From Streptomyces sp. C10-9-1 (GTDB lineage: Bacteria; Actinomycetota; Actinomycetes; Streptomycetales; Streptomycetaceae), in the NCBI RefSeq assembly GCF_024497955.1, contig NZ_JANHKP010000011.1, forward strand, positions 62,001 through 126,000: a stretch of 64,000 bases of DNA, read 5' to 3'. The position numbers and the translations under genes were made by a program. The notes beneath the pieces were generated by a model. The model made no database searches. It worked only from the letters and a program-made list of their open reading frames with translations, and was not told where the DNA came from. Shown here in pieces: positions 57,816-64,000 of this stretch (positions are counted from its first letter, which is position 1; each line of letters opens with the position of its first letter).

Positions 57816-59137
57816 GGGCGGCAGTGGAACCTCTCGACCACCACCCCCCGACGGCCGGAGACCACCGCTCCGGGAGCCACCGCCCCGAGATCCCGCGAGG
57901 CCCCGGCGGCGGCCCGGGGCATGCGGACCGTCTCCGGGACGCCCGTCCGGCGGGCCCGGCACGCCCCGTGGACGGCGGCCGCCCGGCGGATGCGGACCAC
58001 CCGGGGGAGGAGGACCCCCGGGTCGGCCTCGCCGCCGCTCTGCGCGCCGCCCGCTCCGCGCGGTGCCCCGGCCCCGACACACCCGCGGGCCCGGCGGTAC
58101 CGGACTGGGCGGGACCGCGGCTGCCGATCCCGCACGCCGGCCCGGCCCAGCTCGACCTGCGGGCTCTGCTCCGGCTCTCCCTCGCCGCCTCGGACGGCTC
58201 GGGGCGGCTGCGCCCGGCCCCCTCCGCCGGTGCGCTGCACCCGGTGGACACCGCACTCGTCGTCGGCTCCGGCTGCTCCCTGCCCCCCGGCCGCTACGGC
58301 TACGACCCGCTGCGCCACCGGGTCCACCGCCTCGGCCGGCAACCCGCAGCCACGCCACCGGGCGTGACCGTCGAACTCTCCGTCACCGCACGCCGTACCG
58401 CCTCCCACTACGGTCACCGTGCCTGGCCGCTGCTGCTGCTCGACACCGGGCACGCCGTCGGGGCACTGCTCCTCGCGGCCCGTGCCCTGGGCTGCGAGGA
58501 GCCCGAACTCCGGCTGGAGGGAGAGGCCCGGAGCCCGCTCGCCGCCGTACGCATCCGCCCGACCGGCCCCGCACAGCGCCTCCAGGCCCCCCGGAGCGCC
58601 CCGCCGTCTGCGGGCACGCCCACGCCCGGTGAACTGCTGGCCCGCCGCAGCACCCCGCCGCCGCTGCCCGGGACCCCGCCCCCGTACGCCCTGCGGGCGG
58701 TCCTCCGCCGCGCCTCGCGGGCGGGGGGCGGCGACCTGCGCTGGGCGGCGGCCGTCGGCCCCCCGCGCCCCGGCCTGACGGAGCTGACTCCGGACGGCAC
58801 GGCGCTGCGCAGGTGTGCCGCGGGCGAGACCCGCCCGACACTCGCCGCCTGGGCGGCGGGACAGGCGTGGATCGCGGACGCGGGCGCCGTCCTGCTCGCC
58901 CGGGGCTGCCCCGGGGACGCCGGTGCGGCGCACATCCGCCGCACCCACCTGCGGGCCGGACTCGCCGTCCACCTGGCCCACGTCACGGCACTCCGCCACG
59001 GCCTGACCGCCCGGCCGGTGGGCTCCTGGCAGCAGGCGGACCTCGGCGCCGCCGTCGGCGGCGCGCCCGACCGGGACTGGATCGTCCACGGGCTGGCCCT
59101 CGGGACCCTTCACGCCGCAGAGGAGAACACCGCATGA
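57812..59137 (+). CDS. SagB-type flavin oxidoreductase (azoline dehydrogenase-like)
   Basis: A 441-residue protein, GTG 57812 overlapping the YcaO stop. It contains two nitroreductase-like halves: about 85-225, with LDLRALLRLSLAASDGSGRL, RPAPSAGALHPVDTALVVG (the SagB signature), RRTASHYGHRAWPLLLLDTG and AVGALLLAARALGCEEPELR; and about 260-440, with a degenerate second copy ending HLAHVTALRHGLTARPVGSW. SagB/ThcOx enzymes use FMN to oxidise azolines to azoles. The N-terminal 80 residues are Pro/Gly/His-rich and probably disordered. The tandem plan resembles the two-domain ThcOx-like dehydrogenases. Confidence 0.85.
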   Translation: MRAAVEPLDHHPPTAGDHRSGSHRPEIPRGPGGGPGHADRLRDARPAGPARPVDGGRPADADHPGEEDPRVGLAAALRAARSARCPGPDTPAGPAVPDWAGPRLPIPHAGPAQLDLRALLRLSLAASDGSGRLRPAPSAGALHPVDTALVVGSGCSLPPGRYGYDPLRHRVHRLGRQPAATPPGVTVELSVTARRTASHYGHRAWPLLLLDTGHAVGALLLAARALGCEEPELRLEGEARSPLAAVRIRPTGPAQRLQAPRSAPPSAGTPTPGELLARRSTPPPLPGTPPPYALRAVLRRASRAGGGDLRWAAAVGPPRPGLTELTPDGTALRRCAAGETRPTLAAWAAGQAWIADAGAVLLARGCPGDAGAAHIRRTHLRAGLAVHLAHVTALRHGLTARPVGSWQQADLGAAVGGAPDRDWIVHGLALGTLHAAEENTA

Positions 59138-60873
59138 TCGTCCACCCCGAGCTGCGCCGGGCCGCGCGCCGCGCGCGCCGTCCCCTGCTCACGGCCACCC
59201 TCCTGCACGCCGCGGTCACCCTCACCCACCTGGCACAGGCCGCGCTCCTGGCCCTCGCCCTGGCCGACCTGTCCCGGGGCCGCGCGGGGCACCTGCCGTG
59301 GCTGATCGCCGGGGTGCTCGCCGTGGTCCTCGCCCGCGCGGGGCTCGGCGCATGGCAGCGGCGGACCGCGACCCGCGCCGGGGCCCACGTGAGGGTCGCA
59401 CTGCGGGACGAACTCCTCGCCCACCTCGGGCGCCTGGGGCCCGCGCACCTGGACACCGCGCGGGCCGGGGCCGTCCGCACCACGCTCGTCGACGGCGTCG
59501 AGGGCGTCGACGCCTACGTCTCCCGCTACCTGCCCCAGCTCCTGGTCACCCTGGCCGTGCCGCCCCTGGTGCTCGCCGCCCTGGCCGCCGTGGAACCGGC
59601 GGTGCTGCTCGGCCTGGTCCCCGCCCTCCTCCTCGCCCTGTTCGGCCCGCGTGCCTGGGACCGGCTCCTCGCCGCCCGCGGCAGGGCGCACTGGGACACC
59701 TACGAAGCGCTGGGCGCCGACTACCTGGAAGCCCTGCAGGGCATGCCCGCTCTCCGGGCCGCCGGTGCGGTCGGCCGCACCCGCGCACGCCTGGAGAGGC
59801 GCTCGGCGGCGCTGCACCGGGCAACCGTGGCCAAACTCCGTGTCTCCCTGGTCGACACCGGCATCACCGACCTCGCCGTCCAGGGCGGCACCGCCGCCGC
59901 CGCGCTCCTCGCCGGCTGGTCCGCCGTCGGCGGAGCCACGACGGCGACCGGCACGTACCTGGCGCTGCTGCTCGCCTCCGAGTGCTTCCGGCCGGTCCGC
60001 GACCTCGCCCGCGAGTGGCACGCCGGATACCTCGGCGTGTCCGCCGCGGACGGCATCGCGGCGCTGCGCACCGCCGCACCCGCGGTCCAGGACACGGGCA
60101 CGGCGCCCGCGGACTGGCCCCACCCCCCGGAACTGCGGTTCGAGAAGGTGCGGTTCGCCTACCACGGCGCCCGGGCGTCCGTCCTCGACGGCGTCTCCTT
60201 CACCGCTCCCGCGGGACGCACCACCGCCATCGTCGGTCCGTCCGGCGCGGGCAAGTCCACGCTGCTCGCGCTGCTCCTGCGCCACCACGACCCGGACGAA
60301 GGCCGGATCACCCTCGACGGGCGCCCCACCACCGGGTACCGCCTCGACGCACTGCGGCGGGGCGTCGCCGTGGTGTCGCAGGACACGTACCTGTTCCACG
60401 CCACCATCGCCGACAACCTGCGCATGGCCCGCCCCCAGGCCACGGACGCCGACCTGGCGGCGGCGGCGCGCGCGGCCGGCATCCACGACGAGATCGCCGC
60501 CCTTCCCGACGGCTACGCCACGGTCCTCGGCGAACGGGGCGCCACCCTGTCCGGAGGGCAGCGGCAGCGGCTCGCGCTCGCCCGGGCCCTGCTGGCGGAC
60601 GCCCCGGTGCTCGTCCTCGACGAGGCGACGAGCTCGGTCGACGAGCGCCGCGAGGCGGACATCGTCCGCGAACTGGTGAACGCCGCAGGCGGCCGCACCG
60701 TCCTGGTGATAGCCCACCGGCTCGCCGCCGTCCGGCACGCCGACCACATCGTCGTCCTCGACGGGGGACGGGTCGAAGGCATCGGGGAACACACCCGGCT
60801 GGTCGAGGCCGGCGGCGTCTACGCCCGGCTGGTCGAGGCGGGCCGGACCCACCGGGGAGAGAGCGCCGCATGA
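59134..60873 (+). CDS. ABC exporter half-subunit 1 (CydD-like)
   Basis: A 579-residue fused membrane/ATPase protein, ATG overlapping the preceding stop. Six helices in residues 15-320 (TATLLHAAVTLTHLAQAALL; LPQLLVTLAVPPLVLAALAA), then an NBD with VGPSGAGKST (Walker A), VVSQDTYLFHATIADNLRMA (Q-loop), LSGGQRQRLALARALLADAP (signature), VLVLDEATSSVDERRE (Walker B) and VIAHRLAAVRHAD (H-loop). The TM domain is CydD-type. It probably pairs with the next gene to export the modified peptide; there is no leader-peptidase domain. Confidence 0.93.
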   Translation: MIVHPELRRAARRARRPLLTATLLHAAVTLTHLAQAALLALALADLSRGRAGHLPWLIAGVLAVVLARAGLGAWQRRTATRAGAHVRVALRDELLAHLGRLGPAHLDTARAGAVRTTLVDGVEGVDAYVSRYLPQLLVTLAVPPLVLAALAAVEPAVLLGLVPALLLALFGPRAWDRLLAARGRAHWDTYEALGADYLEALQGMPALRAAGAVGRTRARLERRSAALHRATVAKLRVSLVDTGITDLAVQGGTAAAALLAGWSAVGGATTATGTYLALLLASECFRPVRDLAREWHAGYLGVSAADGIAALRTAAPAVQDTGTAPADWPHPPELRFEKVRFAYHGARASVLDGVSFTAPAGRTTAIVGPSGAGKSTLLALLLRHHDPDEGRITLDGRPTTGYRLDALRRGVAVVSQDTYLFHATIADNLRMARPQATDADLAAAARAAGIHDEIAALPDGYATVLGERGATLSGGQRQRLALARALLADAPVLVLDEATSSVDERREADIVRELVNAAGGRTVLVIAHRLAAVRHADHIVVLDGGRVEGIGEHTRLVEAGGVYARLVEAGRTHRGESAA

Positions 60874-62633
60874 GCCCTGCCACCGACACCCCCACCGGCA
60901 CGGCCGGGGAGAGCGTGCCCGAGCGGGGATCGCTGCGCGCCCTGCTGCCGGTCCTCGCCGGCCACCGAGCCATGACACTGCGCACCTGCGCCGCCGCACT
61001 CCTCGAACAGGGCTCCCTCGTCGCGCTGGTCACACTGGCCGCCCACACCGTCGGCACGGCCGTCGTCGAGTCGACGGCACCCTCCTTCGGAACCGTCGGC
61101 GCACTGGCCGCCCTGGTCCTCGTACGGGCACTGACGACCTGGCGCGAGATGGACCTCTCGCACGATCTGGCCTACCGGGTCCTCGCCGCGCTGCGGGTCC
61201 GCGTCTTCGACGGTCTCGCCCGCAGCGCGCCCGCCCGCGTGGCCGGCCGCCGCAGCGGGGACCTCGCCGCCACCGCCATGGCCGACGTGGAGGCGCTGGA
61301 GTTCTTCTACGCCCACACCACCGCCCAACTCCTGGCAGCGGGGGCCGTCTTCACCGGCGGCGCGACGGTCCTCGCCGCGGTGGAGCCGTGGCTGCTCGCC
61401 GCCGTGCTGCCGGTCGCGGCCCTGCTCGCGGCCGCTCCCTTCGCCGACGCGCGCGGACGTGCGGTACGCGGCGCACGGACCCGTACGGCCGTCGCCGCTC
61501 TGTCCGCCGACACGGTGGAGACGGTCGACGGACTGCGCGAGCTGCTCGCCTTCGGCACCCTCGCCGGACGCCGGGACCGGCTGGCCCGACGCGGACGCGA
61601 CGTCGGCCAGGCCCAGCGCGCCGAAGCCACCTGGGAGGCCCTCACCGCCGGGGTCCGCGACCTCCTCATCGTCTCGGCCGTCCTCGGCGTGGTGACCGCG
61701 GCGGCACAGGCCACGGCCTCCGGGCGGCTGCACGGGGCGTGGGCTCCGGCGGCGACGGCGCTCGCCCTGGCCGTCCTCGGCCCCGTCGCGGAGTCGGCCC
61801 GGTCCCTGAGCCAGGCCGTCGCCCTGCGGGCGGCCGCCGCCCGCGTCGGTGCGGCCGTCCGGGCTCCCGCCCTCGCCCCGCCGCCCGCCGTGCCCCGACC
61901 GCTGCCCCCCGGCCCGCTGGGCGTCCGCCTGCACCGGGTGGGGTTCGACTACGGCGGCGGCCCCGTCCTCGACGGCGTCGAGCTGACCGTCCCCGCAGGG
62001 CAGACGCTCGCCCTGGTCGGCGCCTCGGGCGCCGGCAAGTCGACCTGCGCCCACCTCATCGCACGCTTCTGGGACCCGTCCGACGGCACGGTGCGGCTCG
62101 TGGGGGCCGACGGGCAGGCCGTCGACCTGCGGGACGTGGACGATGCCGAACTCCGCAGGGCCGTGGCACTGGTGGGACAGGAGGCACCGCTCTTCCACGG
62201 CACCCTCGCCGAGAACCTGCGGCTCGCCGCCCCCGAGGCCGACGACGAGCTCCTCACCGAGACGGCCCGCCGGTGCGGGGTGGACCGGATCGCCGCGCTG
62301 AGCACCCTGCTCGGCGAGCGCGGCTCCACCGTCTCCGGAGGCCAGCGGGCCCGCATCGCCCTTGCCCGCGCGCTGCTGGTGCGGCCGAGGGTCCTCGTCC
62401 TGGACGAGTCCACCGCCCACCTGGACAACGCCAGCGACGCCCGGCTCGCCGCCGCGCTGCACCAGGAAGGCCGTACGACCATCGTCATCGCCCACCGCCG
62501 CGCCACCGTCCGGAGGGCCGACCGCATCGCCGTCCTCGAAGCCGGACGCATCGTGGAGGAGGGGACCTGGGAGGAGCTCACCGGCCGCCCCGGCAGCGCG
62601 CTCAACCGCAGCCTCGCCGAAACCGCTCCCTGA
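60870..62633 (+). CDS. ABC exporter half-subunit 2 (CydC-like)
   Basis: A 587-residue ABC half-transporter, ATG overlapping the preceding stop. TM region about 28-305 (LLPVLAGHRAMTLRTCAAAL; FYAHTTAQLLAAGAVFTGGA), NBD with LVGASGAGKSTCAHLIARFW, LVGQEAPLFHGTLAENLRLA, VSGGQRARIALARALLVRPR, VLVLDESTAHLDNASD (Glu kept in Walker B) and VIAHRRATVRRAD. Both subunits of the pair have complete catalytic motifs. It is the last gene of the seven-gene overlapping operon that starts at the precursor peptide. Confidence 0.93.
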   Translation: MSPATDTPTGTAGESVPERGSLRALLPVLAGHRAMTLRTCAAALLEQGSLVALVTLAAHTVGTAVVESTAPSFGTVGALAALVLVRALTTWREMDLSHDLAYRVLAALRVRVFDGLARSAPARVAGRRSGDLAATAMADVEALEFFYAHTTAQLLAAGAVFTGGATVLAAVEPWLLAAVLPVAALLAAAPFADARGRAVRGARTRTAVAALSADTVETVDGLRELLAFGTLAGRRDRLARRGRDVGQAQRAEATWEALTAGVRDLLIVSAVLGVVTAAAQATASGRLHGAWAPAATALALAVLGPVAESARSLSQAVALRAAAARVGAAVRAPALAPPPAVPRPLPPGPLGVRLHRVGFDYGGGPVLDGVELTVPAGQTLALVGASGAGKSTCAHLIARFWDPSDGTVRLVGADGQAVDLRDVDDAELRRAVALVGQEAPLFHGTLAENLRLAAPEADDELLTETARRCGVDRIAALSTLLGERGSTVSGGQRARIALARALLVRPRVLVLDESTAHLDNASDARLAAALHQEGRTTIVIAHRRATVRRADRIAVLEAGRIVEEGTWEELTGRPGSALNRSLAETAP

Positions 62634-62667
62634 GGCCGCGGGCCGTGCCGCGGTCCGCGGGGACGCG

Positions 62668-63579
62668 TCAGACGCCGGGAGGGCAGGCGACCAGCAGGGG
62701 AAGCAGCGGGACGGCCAGGGCGACCGCGGCCACCGAACCGCGGAGTGCCGGGTGGGTGGCACGGCGCGGGCCGAGGATGCGCCGGATGCGGAGGAGGGCC
62801 GTCGCACCGCCGGCGCCGAACGCGCCCTTCGGGGTCCGGCCTGCCGCCATGGCGTACATCGCGGTCGCCAGGGCCTCGTGCGAGTGGCTCCGCAGTGTGC
62901 GGTCGTCCGCGATCATCTCCAGCAGTACAGCCGTCTCCTCCCGCGTCCGGCGTGCGAGCGGCAGCCAGGGGAAGACGGTGGCGAACGCCTCCGCTGCGGC
63001 GACGACCAGATGGTGGCGGCCGACGACGTGCGCCCGCTCGTGTGCGAGGACGGCGTCGAGCTGTTCCTCCGTGAGCAGCCGCACGGCCGCGTCGCTGACC
63101 ACGATGCGGGAGCGGAGACCCGGCAGGCAGTACGCCGCGGGGGTGCCGTGCGCCAGCACGGTGGCCCGCAGGCGGTCGGAGCGCACTCCCACCTTGTCGA
63201 GCCGGTCACGGTGCCGAGCGCGTGCCAGCCCTGCCCGGGCGAGGTGGAAGAGGAAGGCGCCGACGACCGCGGTGACGACGGAGAGGGGCATCGCCAGGGC
63301 CGGTCCGCCGGCGGTGGTCGGGTCCGGCACGGCGGGGGTTCCCGCGCCGAGGCCGCAGGCGTGCAGCAGGCCCAGGAGTCCGGCGTGCAGATGCCCGGTC
63401 GGAGCGGCCAGCTGGGAGGCCGCAAGCACGGTCGCGAGCGTGAACGACGCCAAGAGGGCGAACCACACGGCCGCTCCGAGGGCCGGTACCCGGTGGCGCC
63501 ATGCGCCGCGTATCACCAGGCGCGGCGCGGCGACGCCCACGACGGCCGCGTATCCCAGGAGGACGGGGGCCGCGTTCAC
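62668..63579 (-). CDS. M56-family (BlaR1/MecR1-like) membrane metallopeptidase
   Basis: A 303-residue membrane protein, GTG 63579 overlapping the repressor stop (GTGA). Four or five helices (LLGYAAVVGVAAPRL; VPALGAAVWFALLASFTLAT; MPLSVVTAVVGAFLFHLARA; GSVAAVALAVPLLPLLV) and the zinc-protease motif LAHERAHVVGRHH. It lacks a C-terminal beta-lactam sensor domain, so it is a short M56 peptidase. In BlaR1 systems the peptidase triggers cleavage of the BlaI repressor; the co-translated BlaI-like gene fits. The stop is 34 bases from the convergent ABC operon. Confidence 0.9.
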   Translation of the reverse strand: MNAAPVLLGYAAVVGVAAPRLVIRGAWRHRVPALGAAVWFALLASFTLATVLAASQLAAPTGHLHAGLLGLLHACGLGAGTPAVPDPTTAGGPALAMPLSVVTAVVGAFLFHLARAGLARARHRDRLDKVGVRSDRLRATVLAHGTPAAYCLPGLRSRIVVSDAAVRLLTEEQLDAVLAHERAHVVGRHHLVVAAAEAFATVFPWLPLARRTREETAVLLEMIADDRTLRSHSHEALATAMYAMAAGRTPKGAFGAGGATALLRIRRILGPRRATHPALRGSVAAVALAVPLLPLLVACPPGV

Positions 63580-63944
63580 TGCTTCGCCCGTCGTCCGACG
63601 TCCCGCAGGGCCTTCCGGAGCGCCGCGATCTCGTCGTCGTCGAGGTTCTCCACGAACCGCATGAGAGCGGCGGGCCGGTCCTCGCTGGCTTCGAGGCCGT
63701 CCTCCATGAGCGCGGCCGAGTACGCCTCACGGGATGCGGCGGCCTTGTACAGCCAGATCCGGCCGCTCCTGGCCCGTGTGAGGTGGCCCTTGTGGAAGAG
63801 GATGGTCGTCACCGTGGTCACGGTGGTGTAGGCGGCGTCCCGGTGCAGGTTGATGTCGTCGACGACCTCGCGCACGGTGGCGGGGCGGTTCCATCTCCAG
63901 AAGCGGTCCATGATCTCCGCCTCGAGTTGCCCCAGCCGGCGCAT
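63576..63944 (-). CDS. BlaI/MecI-family transcriptional repressor
   Basis: A 122-residue winged-helix repressor; ATG 63944 (MRRLGQLEAEIMDRFWRWNR) has a GAGAGGA site, preferred over GTG 63971. Family body: PATVREVVDDINLHRDAAYT, TVTTVTTILFHKGHLTRARS, then a helical dimerisation tail (LVEASE-like; NLDDDEIAALRKALRDVG). It probably represses its own operon with the M56 peptidase. Confidence 0.93.
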   Translation of the reverse strand: MRRLGQLEAEIMDRFWRWNRPATVREVVDDINLHRDAAYTTVTTVTTILFHKGHLTRARSGRIWLYKAAASREAYSAALMEDGLEASEDRPAALMRFVENLDDDEIAALRKALRDVGRRAKQ

Positions 63945-63979
63945 CGCCCGTTCCTCTCCGCTGATCCGCACTCCGTTTC

Positions 63980-63985
63980 ATACTA
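63980..63985 (-). promoter_or_regulatory. -10-like element upstream of BlaI-type gene
   Basis: On the minus strand TAGTAT lies 36 bases before the ATG 63944, a good actinobacterial -10 hexamer (TANNAT). The -35 region is near the window edge. A BlaI operator could overlap. Confidence 0.4.
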
Positions 63986-64000
63986 GACGGGCGTTCAGGG

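Noticed and set aside
1..64000. tRNA, rRNA, CRISPR, insertion sequences, att sites or integrases
   Set aside because: None could be recognised on either strand; the acquired look of the toxin locus rests only on composition.

Overview
The window is chromosomal DNA from a high-GC actinomycete, most likely Streptomyces or a close relative. The evidence is the very high GC content, dense ATGA/GTGA start-stop overlaps, frequent GTG starts, the 2-methylisoborneol terpene operon with its encapsulin shell, DUF2690 membrane regulators, ALF-repeat proteins and many Tat-exported or lipoprotein products. I found no tRNA, rRNA, CRISPR array, transposase or integrase.

Layout. 0.1-3.9 kb: PRC-barrel genes with a 47-residue membrane microprotein, a universal stress protein and a GAF/SpoIIE phosphatase. 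3.9-6.0 kb: PhoD phosphatase and a co-translated partner. 6.2-11.8 kb: two membrane HTH/DUF2690 proteins interleaved with two peptidoglycan-binding proteins, then a lipoprotein plus secreted I36-type protein pair. 12.3-15.4 kb: arsenic resistance (arsC, arsR-acr3-arsO). 15.5-22.7 kb: nitroreductase, the encapsulin/2-MIB synthase/GPP methyltransferase operon and a pyruvate dehydrogenase of PoxB type. 23-25.8 kb: a catalytically dead-looking trypsin-fold/FG-GAP protein and a membrane-anchored partner. 26.4-32.9 kb: a candidate split polymorphic toxin (ALF carrier, secreted nuclease, DUF1963 candidate immunity protein). 33.5-35 kb: a second lipoprotein plus I36-type pair. 35.3-42.6 kb: an HTH-STAND-WD40 protein and membrane/beta-propeller genes. 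43.4-46.7 kb: a PhoX-like phosphatase and an unknown protein.

The most interesting part is 47-62.6 kb. Three Zur-box-like palindromes precede (i) a zinc-free L32 paralogue plus a COG0523 metallochaperone GTPase, (ii) a divergent pair made of a cytosolic beta-propeller and a FecCD-type chelate importer, and (iii) a tightly overlapping operon. That operon encodes a 37-residue Cys-free precursor peptide, an E1-like/leader-binding protein, an S15-type hydrolase, a YcaO cyclodehydratase, a SagB-type oxidase and two ABC exporter half-subunits. Together these look like a zinc-starvation-controlled azol(in)e RiPP system with dedicated export and import, plausibly a ribosomal zincophore. That function is inferred from gene content, not shown.

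The window ends with a BlaI-type repressor and an M56 membrane metallopeptidase.
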